NCBI GenBank assembly: GCA_033032865.1
Contig: JAWHQI010000166.1
Span: forward strand, 4,216,001 to 4,280,000
DNA: 64,000 nucleotides
Origin: Dactylorhiza incarnata
Taxonomy: Eukaryota > Streptophyta > Magnoliopsida > Asparagales > Orchidaceae
Direction: 5' to 3'
Part shown: piece after piece, positions 10,067 to 22,164 of the stretch
Layout: every line of letters begins with the position of its first letter
Numbering within the stretch: the first letter of the stretch is position 1
Translations under genes and position numbers: made by a program
Notes under the pieces: generated by a model
Told to the model about the DNA's origin: nothing
Database searches by the model: none
The model's input: the letters and a program-made list of their open reading frames with translations, nothing else

Positions 10067-13000
10067 GTATCACCAAATGCATGAAGTAGAATATTCTCAA
10101 AAATGAAATATACAAATTTTTCTACTTCATGATATGCTTTAATGTCTTTCTATTTTTCTTTTTGTTTTATTATTTTTTGAGTCGTCATGATATGATCACT
10201 TTATATAACTTGTGATATGACTTCCACATATTAAACCAAAATTCATAAATAAATCAAATTGAATAAAGTTGAATAAAAAGTCATATCATTTTTCAAGTGA
10301 TCTACTTATCTTTTTTATTTTTATCCTTCTAAATCCATTTCCTAAAAGTCTTATAAAATTTGAAAACTAAATTTGTCATATGACATTATTAAAACTAAAT
10401 AAAATAAGTGTCAAAATGGATTTAAAAGGTATTTTAGGGGTATTAGGCTAAATATATAAAATGCGCAAGTTTTTATTAGGTATTTAATATATTTGCATCA
10501 TTTTGACTACCTCTAGTATGTTTAAACATAATCATGTCAAATCGGAATTGAAAAATTGCAAAAATCATTTGTGTTTAAATAAAGAATCTCAACTCTGTTG
10601 CTAGCGCCTGGCGTTAGGTTCTAACGCTGGCGATAGCATAATTTTCCTAAATTCTGATTTATCTAAAATATTATTTTCTGAAAAATTATTGTATTTCCTT
10701 TATTATCACTATGCTTTATAAAACTATATATATGTGATTTATTTAAGATTTCAAAAATCAAAGAGAAAATTCACAAAACCTTTCTAAATAACCAAAAATA
10801 TTTTTCTCTTTATATTTATCTTAAGTTTTCACCTTATAATATTTCTCTCTAATCATTCAAAAAAGGATGAATATGAATGTTCTTTAATAATATCTCATTT
10901 ATATCATCATGAACAATTAATTATGAGTATATAATTCCTATGTGTTAAAATTCATGATTATGTATTATAATCTTGCCAATTCAATAGATCTTTTTAACTC
11001 AAATATTAAATTTCTACAAGAGATCCTATTGATTCCATCAAATAGTTTGTGATCATGACCATTATATGAATCAATTATGTTTTGCATGTATCTCATTTAT
11101 TTCTAGACCATAGAATCAACTCTATATCTATATGAATAAATCAATTAGAATCATCACTTTATTCTATGCCTAAACTTTGAATCACTATTGTTGAATACAT
11201 GCAACATTATATCAATTAATCTTATGGCATAACACTACATTCAAACTCATCATATCTAGCATTATCAACTAATAAATATTATCATCCATGCTAGATATAT
11301 TTTTATTGCCATAATGATTCAATCTTAATGAAGAACAATTGAAAGTTGAAACTCATAATAACTATGTTGCTTTAAAATCAAATATAATAAGAAATTAGTC
11401 GTGCATAAAAGCCATAGTTTTGATTCCAGAGAACAAAATGCTTAGGATGTCCATGATCATTCACCCACATTATGTGTTTCACTATAGCGAGGGCGTGAGA
11501 TTGTGAGCATTAGAAACCTAACCGCTAAGTCATGTCTTGTCCTTAAACGGGGAGGGTTCCAGCGGTGCCTTGCGAGGCAATGGGGGGAAAGAGTGCTAGG
11601 GTGAGCGTTGTCTTTTGTATGCATATGGGATTAACACCCCAACCTACGGCATGCATGCAGCTCCTCATTCCCATCTGTCACTTAGTACGGGGCTAGAGTA
11701 TAGACATGTTGATTAGGTTATCATGATCTTAGACATACTTATATTTTATAGATTCCATGAGTATTATTTTGCTTGTTTATGAACATTTCACACATGCATA
11801 CTTGTGCTCAAACATGTTCTCTTATGTTTTTTACTATCTACTCTTTGAACTTTCATGCATTTGAAAAACATAAATATTTTGAAAGTGTACTGTGACTCTT
11901 TAGGCTAGAATTAGGGGGTCTTGGACATTCATACTTAATCGTGCAAAATTCGTGTTCTTATGACCTCACATATCTGATTTCTGTACTGAATCACATTGTC
12001 ACTAATCTGCACAACTATATTAATAAGAAAAATTCTGAAAAATTTCACGCTTTCCAAAAAATTCAAGTTCTGTCACTAACGCCCGACGATAGCTGGGTAC
12101 CGCTGGCGTTAGTTCCTGTTATTTTCTTTTAAAAATTCTAAAAACCAAAAAACTATAAAACAAATCAAAATCCAACCATAAACATGCTTTGTTTTTTCCT
12201 ATATATCAAAACCAACTACAAAATTGAAAAACCAATTAAAACAACAAAAACATGCTTTTTATTTGTTTTATTTTTGTTTTTGAAAAACTTAAAATTTATA
12301 AAAACTGATGTAATTTTCTATGTTTCAAGGATGATATGGTTTATCTTGCCATGTTTTGTATACAATGTTTCATTCTCTAGTTCAAGTATCTTAATAACAT
12401 TTTTTGTGTATCATTCCTTGATCATTATCTTATGTGTGCTTTGAAATTGATTATAGGAATCATGTGTAGTATTGTATAGCATGCCTCTATGTATGAGCAA
12501 ATGGTTTACCTTTGATAATGATTTATTCACTCACATGTTTTGATAAACTACATATGAATTTAATCAACTCTTACATGATTGTGTAGTGTAACAACCTAAT
12601 ATTATTGTTAGGCATGCTTAGTTTTACCTACACCACATGTAAAAATCTTTTTCATGCACCTATTTTTTGAAGAAGTATGTCTTTCCAAAATCTTTTGTTT
12701 GCACATACAAGTGAATTCGGAGACCTTTGTCGTTAAGCAAAAAAAAAAATTCAACTGAATAATTGACAAAGATAACTCCACCAAGCACTACTCACCCTCC
12801 TGATAAGTCTTAATGAGCATTGTGAGGTTGAGCACCTTAGAGAGAATTGTAAAGTGCCTTGTTGCAAACATTTTCCTTTTACACTACTTCTTCTTGTACA
12901 CTGAATCACAAAAAAAAACTAAAATTCAAAATAATAATTGTGATTCCCCAAGCACTACTTTGCACCCTGATAAGTCTTAATAAGCATTGTGTGTACAGAG

Positions 13001-13978
13001 CACCTTGGTAGTTGTACTATTTTTTTTATTATGTGCATTGAAAAATTTATATAGCTTTGTGGGAAGAGGTAACTCTAAAAACGCTTGTTCAATATTATTG
13101 TATTTATTCCATTATACATGTCATGTGTTTTGATTAACTCATATGTATCAAAAACACTATTTTGTACACATCATTATCACTTGTAAGCCTTCTACTCATG
13201 AGAATTGGAGTCTATTACATATCTACATGTATTCTCTAAATTCTTAAATAAATACACTAGATAGCCTTGCATGATCAATACAATGTATAAGTGTACTTGG
13301 TTTCTCAATTTTGAACATTGTATTCTTCCATATTGACTTGATATCTTGTATCATGCTTACATTTTTTTCCGCTATGCCATAATAACTCTGTATTGCATAC
13401 CTTTCAAAACTAGTATATGGCTATGTTACAACTGAAATTATTTTGTGTACTTAAAATGCTACAACATCTATTTTGTTATGTCTAAAATTCTTAATCATCT
13501 ACTATGCTTCACAATTCCTATATTGATGTTCACTTCAAAAAGAAATTCCTCGTGCTTTCCACCTCTTTACTACTTGTACGCTCGATCATGAATACGTTTT
13601 CCCAACAAGTGGTTTCTTTATGACTATTTCTTCACATTCTTTATTCACTCCTACATTTTTTCCTGAGCATATATCACTTTATCTTGTTTATTCCCTCTCT
13701 ACACATTTATTGCACACTTTAATGTTTGACTTTCTCTCCACCCTCTTTTGATAATACCAAAAGGGGGAGAATAAATTTGAAAGAAATTCACATGTTTGGG
13801 GAGTCAAGTTCATAGGAAGTTTTGTTGTAGGGGGAGCATTCACTTAGAGGGAGCATTCATTTAGGTGGAGCATATGCACATGTCTTAAATTTCATGATTA
13901 TCCTTTTATATAAACACAATTCCTATCCTTTGAACTATTTCTTTCTAAAGGGATTGGTTATTATCAAAAAGGGGAGTT
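10067..13978 (+). other. AT-rich noncoding interior of the Sirevirus-like element
   Basis: There is no pol or other long frame in either strand. It holds two LTR-style palindromes (10602-10638 and 12076-12112), a less AT-rich island at about 11457-11720 that I do not recognise, and a direct repeat of about 60 bp built on 'ccaagcactact...ctgataagtcttaat.agcattgtg' at about 12779-12838 and 12944-13010. Short plus-strand frames at 11941-12444 show no family. Confidence 0.7.
13757..13978 (+). promoter_or_regulatory. Multiple polypurine tracts
   Basis: CCAAAAGGGGGAGA (13757-13770) is followed by three GGGGGAGCATTCA-like repeats (about 13828-13875) and by the terminal tract CAAAAAGGGGAG (13965-13976) directly before the 3' LTR. 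Multiple tracts are a known Sirevirus feature. The last one would prime plus-strand DNA. Confidence 0.8.
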
Positions 13979-15551
13979 TGTTGGAACATGCTTTGCGCAT
14001 CTCTTGGTTTGACAATAACAAATCCAATTGTATTTGATCATACTTGCATTGTGTTTATAGTGTGTAGGATCTTCAACATTCAATCCACAAAGGAGTGGAA
14101 AAAGAAAGACGTCAAAGCGACATCAGGATGATCCTCTGACTGATACCGCGACACGGTAATACTACCGCTGGCGCTAGCGAATCGACGAAATGGTGTTCAG
14201 AGAAAATAGATGTCGTTCGACGAACTGGCGTTCGACGAAATGAAAGCTCCGTTTGACGAACTAAAAGCTCTGTTCGACGATCTGCTTGCTCTACCGCGGC
14301 GCTCGATGAGATGTATGCTTTACCGCGGCGCGTTAGAACTACCGCTGGCGCTAGTGTTCATTAGACGAAATGAAATTTACGCTCGACGAAATGTGAGGCC
14401 GGTTCGACGAAAATGTGCCCGATGAAAAGAGATGTGCTCTACCGCGTGAGGGTTAGCACTACCGTTGGCACAAACAAAAATGGAAACAATTGACAAGAAG
14501 GAAACAGTGGAGAAAAAGGAATGTCGACGGGACATTATTTTGGCAAGTACTATCGCGGCGCATTGAGGATACCGCCCAGCGGTAGCTTATGGAAACTTCC
14601 CGTCTGCAGTTGATTGAGGAGCAGATTTGGAAGGAGATAGTGGCTGAAGGAAGGATATCTCACTATCGCGGGGCATTAGCATTACCGCGGCGCACTAGTG
14701 TTTGGCGCTCAAATGTTGCCTAAACTACCACTATCCACGTGCTTCATTGCCTAATGTGGATACCGCGGGGCGGTAGTACTGCCGCAGGCAGTAGTGGCTG
14801 ATTCTATAAAAAGACGCGCGCCTCCTCCGTTGTAGCTTGCTGTTATAGAAGGAATTGAAGCCATATATTCAGATAACTCGTGAGAGCCTTCTCCAACCAG
14901 CCCGAAGAACTCCGTCAACGTTCGTGAACGCAAAGAACTTGAAGAAGTTTCTTTTGTTTGTATTTTGTTTTAGATTCTCATTGTAACCTTTTATCTTTTG
15001 TTCGGTAGAGGAATTCGCCACACGGCGACTAGGGCCTTGCGGGGACTAGGGGAAATTTGCCTTGTGTTGGCGACTAGGTCTAGGTAGGACTTTGGGAGGA
15101 ATTCGCCTCGTGTTGGCGACTGGGTCTAGGGAGTAGATCTAGGGGGTGCTCGATGCCTTTCTGGTGATAGATTGGCTAGAGCGGCTTGAGGCCGTATCTG
15201 GGGAGAGATCGGTTAAAGCCAACTGGTTTGTGGGGATACGAGTCGGTATAGAAAACAAAAAGAGTTTTCATTGGTCGCCACTTTCCAAGCGTCATTGGGA
15301 AAAAGTTTTTGTAATCATAACTATTTCAATTTAATATTAATGAAAATATGTGTGTTTCTTCATCTCTGATTTGTGCTCTCTGATTTTCATTGGTTTAATC
15401 TAAACGTATTTTCTCTGTCACTAACGCCGAGCGGTAACACTACCGTTGGCGGTAGCAACAGAGAATAATTTTCTTTAATAATCATAAAAAGTTTAAAACC
15501 CTTATTCACCCCCCCCCCCCCACCCCTCTAAGGGCGCCTACAGATCCAACA
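13979..15551 (+). repeat. 3' LTR of the Sirevirus-like element
   Basis: The LTR is 1573 bp and clearly the pair of 6873-8484, with scattered substitutions, a 46-bp gap and a longer C-run near 15510. Its TATA box is at 14805-14813. Confidence 0.9.
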
Positions 15552-17021
15552 TTCGGGAGACTTACCTCATCCTCTCTCGAGGGTAAAGTGCACTTCTATT
15601 TACCCGTGAGCGATCAATCCATATGCATGAGCCTCTCGGCTAACTAGTGTATGGAAATAGAAATGAGACCCATACATCGATTATATTGTCTCACTCAACG
15701 TTTTTCTCAGGTAAACCTTAATCTCGTAATTGATTTTAGAAAGAGATATTTTATTTTTAGAAAATCATTTATTTGTCTCAATGTTCTTCGACATCGTGCA
15801 CTAAAGGAAATTAGCCACTCATTAGAATGGGGACGACATTAATAATAAGAAAATACATGTTAATATTTTAAACGGATATAAAGTGTTTAACAAAGAAAAT
15901 TAAAAGACTTGTAAAATGCAGAAATAGTATCCGTCCCAACCATCTTAATTAAGGGCTAAAAAGTACATAGTCTCTCATCCGGGATGGGGGTGGTAATAAA
16001 ACTTGCTAAGTTACAAAAAAAAAGAAAATATTATCCCATACACAAACACACTCTACTTAAAACAAAAGAAAGCGTAAAAATTAATCTCATATACTCACAC
16101 ACTCTGCAAAAATGAAAGAAAGCGTAAAAATTAATCTCATACACTCACACACTCTTGACTTAATGAAAAGAAGATGATCCAAATGAGAAAAAAACTATTT
16201 TATTTTTAAAATAAACATTACAACTAGACTAAGAAAGTGAAAATTACAAAAGAACTAAAACTTAATTGCAAAAAAAAACTCACATACACTCAAAACAATT
16301 CAAAAAATACTAAAACACTCTCAAAATCTGGATGGAATTGCTTCAGCCGAGCCCCTCTATTTATAGGGAAAATTTTAAAATCACACGCCCTCGGTCACGC
16401 CCATCACTGAGGGCGTGACTTCTGCGTGTGCTGGGAAGATAGGCTCAGCCGCCATCTGGAAGCATTTGGCTTGGAAAATGGCTGCACACGGGCGTTACTT
16501 GAGGTGACACAGGTGTGACTTTGGGCGGCAGACGTCAGTTTCAACTGGGGCGTGATGGTTGGCGTGTGCGCTAGCTTCTATAAGGAATTGATGGGTCACG
16601 ACCTTTATCACGGACGTGACTTTGCAAAATCGACCGGACAGTAAGCCGATCGACGGGACTGGAGGTCGATCGACGGGAGGTGAAGTTGATCGAGAGATAC
16701 ACTGGCGTGACCATGTAAATCGATGGGATGACAAGCCGATCGACGGGACCGCAAGCCGATCGACGGGACGGGATGTTGATTGACGCTGAGAAGGATTGAA
16801 ATTGGCATTTTAAGATTACACGCCCTTGGTCACGGGCGTGACCGAGGGCGTGACCTAACAAAAAATACCAAAATTGCTGAAAAACAGAAGAAAAAAACTA
16901 AGTTAGTAAGAAAAATAATAAAACAAACAATTTATTCAGTAATTTACATAAAATATTTACAATATTACTTAAATTTATACTATAAACTATACTAAAAATA
17001 CGTATATTTTACTGCTTATCA
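15552..17021 (-). repeat. 5' LTR of the Athila-like element, outer part
   Basis: This continues the LTR after the Sirevirus-like insertion and ends at CTTATCA (17021). It carries the promoter TATA box (16357-16366, minus strand) and, upstream of it, clusters of gggcgtgac/gtcacgccc (16380-16860) and of a roughly 20-bp 'gatcgacggga' motif (16630-16790). Both parts together are about 2.19 kb. Confidence 0.7.
16357..16366 (-). promoter_or_regulatory. TATA box of the Athila-like LTR
   Basis: The minus strand reads CTATAAATAG, followed by GAGGGGCTCGG. This is a standard plant LTR core promoter in the correct orientation for the minus-strand element. Confidence 0.7.
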
Positions 17022-17051
17022 AAAGTTCTCCATTGATGTTCACGTAGGGTC
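17022..17051. other. Short flank holding the left tip of the foldback-like element
   Basis: About 25 bases of unassigned DNA are followed by AGGGTC. The last five, GGGTC, are the left TSD copy of the Tat element. Read across that insertion, they join with 52519 to give the GGTCCGTTCATTTG tip of the foldback-like element. Confidence 0.6.
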
Positions 17052-17820
17052 TGTACAATCTCGTGTTTGTCGAGTGGGTTCATCAAACAATAAAGTGATC
17101 TGGAGCGAGACTGGGGCTCTGACGAGTCAGTCAGGTGAGTGGCGGGCCAAGGCTCGCACTCACCTCTAATGGGAACTCGCCCCCATCTCAGTGCGAGTGG
17201 TGAGTCCCAGCTCTACCAGGCACTCGCTACTCCGGTGAGTCGGCATAGAGTAGCCTAGACTCGCCTATTTAGTTGGTGGTCTATTTTTTCCCAGGTGATT
17301 CTATTTTGGCCTACAGTTAGTCATTCCAAACAGCGTGATTCCGCTGCTGGCAGAACAATTTGGGCTGCTTTTAGTGAAACCAAGAGGAGGGATTCAGCTA
17401 TCCACAAACCGTGTCAAGAAAACTATAAATAGACCCCAAGGGCACCTTTGGAGAGGATCTCTCACTTATTTCTCTCTCCTCTGGTTTTCTTTGGTTGGCT
17501 AGAGAGTTCTAGCTTGCTGCTCACCGTGGTTTCTGGGTGTGTAGACAAGGACTCTCTAGCACACTTCAAGGTGCCTAGCTCAGTAATTGTCTTGGGAGGG
17601 GAAGTTCTCTTAGATCTTCCGGGTTAGTGGTGGGACCTCCTAGTTGTAGCTCGCGGGTCTATTCCTAGTTTTCCACCCTTTGTAAGAGAGGTCCTTTGCT
17701 CTGAGCACCCAACCTAGTGATTGAACTCAGGAGAAGTAAGAGCAAGCTACACCTGTCCAAACTCATCTCGAGCCACAGTTTCCGGGCTCAGAGGTTGAAT
17801 TGTGGTTTCCTGGTTCAACA
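17052..17820 (+). repeat. 5' LTR of the Tat-lineage element
   Basis: A TATA box, CTATAAATAG, lies at 17423-17432. Upstream of it (17110-17260) is a cluster of actcgcc/ggcgagt words in both orientations. Confidence 0.92.
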
Positions 17821-17879
17821 TTTGTGGTGTAGTGTGCATGGACCGTAGCTTATTTGGAAAATTCAGATTAAAATTCAAT

Positions 17880-18748
17880 GATCGAAAGCGATGGGCAAGG
17901 TGGAGACCTTGGGAGCTCGCCCCCTTCAGATGAGTTCATTAGGAAGAGCGACTTTGACGAGTTCAGAAGTCAATTTTGGAAACCCTGCGTATCGCCCTCT
18001 CACCGCCGGGCGAGTACTCAACCACCACGGTTCTAGTACTCACCCTGCAATCCCTGGGCGAGGACGCACCCGACAGGCAACCTGGGAAGGAGGCACAGGT
18101 GGGGGAGGATGAGCGATCCATTCACCTGTGGGTGCTGTTTCGAAGATCTCCGTTGCGGTTTGCCATGCCTAAGAAGAGGAAGAAGGGGTCTGAGGCTCTT
18201 TTTCTAATCCAGCAGAAGGCTGAGGGTCATTGGGAAGCTACAAGGACCGATTCCAGAGGATGTTCTCTTAATCCATGAGGTGTTAGGGCACACCTTGCAA
18301 CTCGCCTTCACCCTTGGACTGCTGCATGGGCTGTTCAAGATGGGACTTGCCCAAGATCCCCCTCTGTTATATGAGGAATTGATCGAGCGAGCAGGATGAG
18401 AGATCGAGGGGGAGGCCACCAACAGCACTTTCGTGGAAAAATTGGACAAGTGGACCGGAGGAGAAGTGATGGGAGGAGGAGGACCCCAGCAGCAGGAGGT
18501 GAGAAGAAGAGAGGAGCCGAGGAGGCAGGGGTTCCATGGGCCCACCAGGGGACAGGAACCTGGAGGAAGATATCAAGCACCCGTCAATCGGCCAGTATGG
18601 AGGCCACTAGGAGGATATCCTCAAGGTTACAGAAGAGGATTCTCCCAAGGAGGGGAAGCCTTTCAAAGAGGAGGGGCACTTTCTAGGAGGGTAGGGATGG
18701 TACAACCCTCCAAGGTGGCGACCAGGTCCGAGACACTTCCATCCCCCG
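17880..18748 (+). pseudogene. Gag of the Tat-lineage element, first part
   Basis: Plus-strand frames give a decayed Tat-type Gag. A capsid-like segment at about 18240-18380 (LAFTLGLLHGLFKMGLAQDPP..YEELIERA) has the style of the Tat capsid end and is stopped by TGA near 18397. It is followed by a basic, Gly/Arg/Gln-rich nucleocapsid-like segment (18433-18748). The frame is broken several times before the solo LTR inserts at 18749. The continuation lies at 19967-20136. Confidence 0.7.
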
Positions 18749-19961
18749 TGAAAGTGCATAGTTAACCTCACTAGAATTCTCTAGAGCGGGGGTGAATAGA
18801 GATTTAAAAATATTTTGTGCAAAGTTAACAAATATATATGTGTAATATTCACAGATTAAAGCTTCCCACACACCAACAAGAATTAAGCAAATAAAGAAAG
18901 AAATAGTAAAAAGAAAATCCCAGCACAACACAAAGAAATATAGTGGTTCCCCAAACTTTGGGTAGTCCACTCTTCTACCCCCTTGGTAGGAATTCACTAT
19001 CTTGCACTGAGTCTTTTGTTAAGGAGACTCTTAGAACCAGTCTGAGTCTTTTGATAAGGAGACTCTTAGAACCACTACAACTGAATTTTTTGAAGAGAGA
19101 TTCTTACAACTCTTTTACACTATTGAAATTGAAATAAGAATAAGAATAATAAGAAGAAGAAGATGAAAATAATTGAAGCAAGAAAGAATCTTCTTCCTAT
19201 CAAGAAGATTAGAAGCACAAGTATAGTGAATGAAATCTCTCTTCTATAGTGAGAAGGAGATTGTAAGCCCTTTTCTCTTTCAGTGAGAGCTTTCAGAAAT
19301 TGCAACAGTATGGCTTCAGAAGGAGGAGAAGAAGAAGAAGGCTTTTTCTTGCTGCAGCACTCTTTCACTTTTCTCAATATTCTCTTTCTTCTCTCTTGGG
19401 AGCTTTTCCTCTTTTTCAGAAATGGACTGGATCACTTCTTGTTGTTCTTTGCCGACCTCCTTCTGTATTTATAGCTCTGTTTATTCAAAAATATTGCTAT
19501 AGGAGAATAATCAATTAGCAGTCAGAGAAATAGTAAGAGAGAAAAATTTCCATAATCATTATATCTGTAGAAGGAAAGAGATCATTCTATTTTTAAATAA
19601 TGTCCATAATAATCAAATTAAATTAGCCAAGAATCATTTAGAAGGAAAGACTGATTCAGAACGCCTAGAAAAGAATAATATAATTCCATAAAATTCAGAT
19701 CTACAGAAAGAAGGAAAGAGATCTGGCGTGTTTTTAAATGACAGAAATCGACGTGCGTCGATTAGAAATCAGAGTTACGTCGACTTTGGTTACGTCGAAT
19801 TCTGTTTAGAGTTACTTCGACTCAATATGAGAGATGCGTCGACTATACTTTGATGTTGCGTCGATTACTATTTGACGCATATTTTACTTAAACTAATTTT
19901 TCACTCTGAGAAATCATTTTCTACACATTTCTAGGGGTTAAGATAAATCATTTCCCCAACA
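18749..19961 (+). mobile_element. Solo LTR with CCCCG target-site duplication
   Basis: This 1213-bp sequence starts TGAAAGTGCATAG, ends TTTCCCCAACA, and is flanked by CCCCG on both sides (18744-18748, 19962-19966). There is no primer site, polypurine tract or coding domain, so it is most simply a solo LTR left by LTR-LTR recombination. Orientation is not certain. At 19745-19870 it carries six or seven copies of a '(t)gcgtcga' word. The superfamily cannot be fixed from this sequence alone. Confidence 0.8.
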
Positions 19962-19966
19962 CCCCG

Positions 19967-20136
19967 CCTCAGCATGTCATGGTGATAGGCCGAGGAGGAA
20001 GAAAAGGAAGAAATAATCGCCTAGGCGGGGCAAAAAGGGGGAGGGTGGCGTTTCACTACTGTGACTTCCACCTGGAGGAAGGTCACGCAACGGCCACCTA
20101 TCCAGAGTTCTTAGAAGTAAGAGGAGGGAGGAGAGC
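19967..20136 (+). pseudogene. Gag of the Tat-lineage element, zinc-finger part
   Basis: After the solo LTR the host Gag resumes with a basic stretch (RGGRKGRNNR) and a zinc-knuckle-like motif, Y-C-D-F-H-L-E-E-G-H, at about 20053-20085. The expected final Cys is replaced by Tyr. This Cys-x2-His-x4-His layout is typical of Tat-lineage Gag. The frame differs by one base from the part before the solo LTR, so Gag was already, or later became, frameshifted. It is cut at 20141 by the chromovirus. Confidence 0.65.
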
Positions 20137-20141
20137 CCCGG

Positions 20142-22147
20142 TGTAAAATACTTGCCCGTGCCAAGAAACATAACAGGAGGTGCGGTCGGGACCGTACGCC
20201 ATATTAAATGTGCAAGCTAAAGAGTTCCGAAATAGTAAAATCAACCTACGACATCTCAGAGTTACATGTGAAGGGAAAGCATAATATTAATTTTGAACCA
20301 GACTATGTTCACAACACCAAGTAGGAATGACTGATATATATACATAAAACTGTTAGACCTTAAGGTCATACATGTTATTCTAAATAAGTGTTTATCTCCC
20401 TACATGATTTATAGACATCGACACGCAGGCCGGCAATACATGAAATGCAAACACTCAAAATTTTGTCCTTCAATGGCCAGCTCAGCAATGGGCTTCACTC
20501 GGCCACATCCCGTTCGGCTCGACAGCACCTTCACAAGTACAGGTCACAAAGATGTGGGAAAACAAAACACAATCAGCTTTAGCTGACCAAAATGGTATAA
20601 CGACCCCACCCCATTCCCAGGGTGGTCGTAATCCTTCCCTGCAAGTCAGCACACTATCATCATATATCTAAACAAGAAAGTCCAGCTAACACAATCGATA
20701 TATGCACAATCACCATAAGCGTTGGCACATATGACCATACTTTTCGTGCTCTCACGGCACGCTTTCTATGTACTCCCCGAGTCCCGCCTCCATCCTCAGA
20801 TATACAAACTTAGATGGTAATTGAGCTACGTCGGTCAAGCCACACGCTTGCTGGACTTTCCTTTCCAAGATCAGACGCTGCACCGAGGGTCGACCTCTTC
20901 ACCGACCAACATGGAATGGGTTTAGATCACCCTTGCCCATCCCAATCATCGTGTACAATTAGCACAATGCGGTTACAGATTCACATCGTCCCGTCAACAT
21001 GATAGTCACCAAGTGATATCTGGTATCACTAGCGATAATGCCGACGTTAGCGCTAATGCCGGACGTTAGCAAATAGAACACCATTTCTTCCCAAAATGAA
21101 GGTGTTTCCTACTGTTGCTCTCCAGTATAGTATACTACCCAATATACATCATTCAGGCTATACAAAATAGCACAATAAGCATGGAGTCCTCTCTGGCATG
21201 CAATTCGGTCATCACCAATCTGGACCAACCTGTCGCAGATGATCTTCATGCAGTATGCCTGTATCCGTAATCGAATCAGATTCTATGTGCAGTTCATACC
21301 GGGGATGAACAACATCTACCCGGTGAAAGTATAGCCTTTCACTAATTAGGGGAGGAGAAAATTTCATGCACTATGCTAACAACAAAACATAGGACTAACA
21401 TGTCCTATTATCAAGAAGATGGATCGTTACGCTTGACGGTCGTTTTGGCGCCATGAATCCACAAACAATCTAGATAGAAAGGTTCGCAGTAAGCTTTCCT
21501 ACACGGATTTGAACTCAACGCGTTGAAACGGAGCTTGGAAGCTCTTCTAATGGCAGGATGAAGCCTTCTTCTTCCTTATCCCTCTTCTTCCTTTACTTTA
21601 GAGAGAGAGAAAGTGATCAAAAGTGAAAGGAAGATCATTCCTGCTACTGCCTTATCTAAGTCAGGATAAATCCCAACCATCAGATCCACAATCCAATAAG
21701 GAATGGACATCCACGATTCAATTTGATGAATATGATTAATGAGCTATGACCGGCGTTAGCCCTAACACTCGTGTTAACCCCGAAGAGTGATGGACTTGAT
21801 CTTATCCATCACCTCTTAACAATTCGACTAGAGGACTCAACACCGACGTTAACCCTAATGCCATGCATTACCCAATAGTCGTATCGTAGAGACCTCTCGA
21901 TGACAAAATAAGCCTCGCGAAGACAAGGTTAATTCATCAAGTCGATACCTAACGCCAATGTTAGCACTAACGCCAGGCGTTAGCATTCGACTTGATGTCT
22001 AGTCGAATTGATCTAGCCGATCACCTTGACATCTCGTCGATATCTTCTAGTCGATAGCTAACGCCTGTCATTAGCACTAACGTCAGTGTTAGCTCCTGCT
22101 ACTAGATACCCTTTCTTTCTACAGTTGGGAAAACCTGGGGTGCTACA
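20142..22147 (-). repeat. 3' LTR of the minus-strand chromovirus
   Basis: The LTR is 2006 bp. It contains several GCTAACGCC/GGCGTTAGC-type inverted motifs (21034-21071, 21750-21785, 21945-21990, 22058-22092). The polypurine tract, AAAGGGGAGGGGGA on the minus strand, abuts it at 22148-22163. Confidence 0.9.
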
Positions 22148-22163
22148 ATCCCCCTCCCCTTTA
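22148..22163 (-). promoter_or_regulatory. Polypurine tract of the minus-strand chromovirus
   Basis: The plus strand reads ATCCCCCTCCCCTTT, a purine tract on the coding strand immediately upstream of the 3' LTR. Confidence 0.85.
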
Positions 22164-22164
22164 A

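Larger units (their letters stand above)
6873..15551 (+). mobile_element. Sirevirus-like Copia element with gag but no pol (TR-GAG type)
   Basis: Two LTRs (6873-8484 and 13979-15551) start TGTTGGAACATG and end GATCCAACA. They flank an initiator-Met primer-binding site, one gag reading frame, about 3.9 kb of AT-rich DNA with no pol domain, and a cluster of polypurine tracts. Flanks are TTCGT (6868-6872) and TTCGG (15552-15556), a TSD with one mismatch. The multiple polypurine tracts next to 'ttttgataataccaaaa', the long LTRs and the CpG palindromes are Sirevirus hallmarks. Lacking protease, integrase and RT, it could move only with enzymes supplied by another copy. It sits in the Athila-like 5' LTR. 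Confidence 0.85.
1..17021 (-). mobile_element. Athila-like Ty3/gypsy retrotransposon, 3' end outside window
   Basis: Reading the minus strand from 17021 leftward gives a 5' LTR, a tRNA-Asp-type primer-binding site (6130-6148), gag, protease, RT, RNase H and integrase, then an AT-rich tail that runs off the left window edge. Domain order (integrase last), the tRNA-Asp primer site and the peptide style place it in the Athila/Tat side of Ty3/gypsy, most like Athila. All coding blocks contain stops or frame changes, so it is a dead copy. The 5' LTR is interrupted at 6873-15551 by a Sirevirus-like element. The LTR's outer end is taken as CTTATCA at 17021, the inverted counterpart of TGATGAG at 6155. 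The matching 3' LTR and TSD cannot be tested here. Confidence 0.85.

Noticed and set aside
505..17021. Assigning a full 3' LTR for the Athila-like element at 1-505
   Set aside because: I could not align this stretch with the 5' LTR, and the window edge cuts it, so boundaries would be a guess.
18204..18765. Competing frames on both strands over the Tat gag nucleocapsid region
   Set aside because: The plus-strand frames have the Gag composition and continue the element's gene. The minus-strand frames are shadows.
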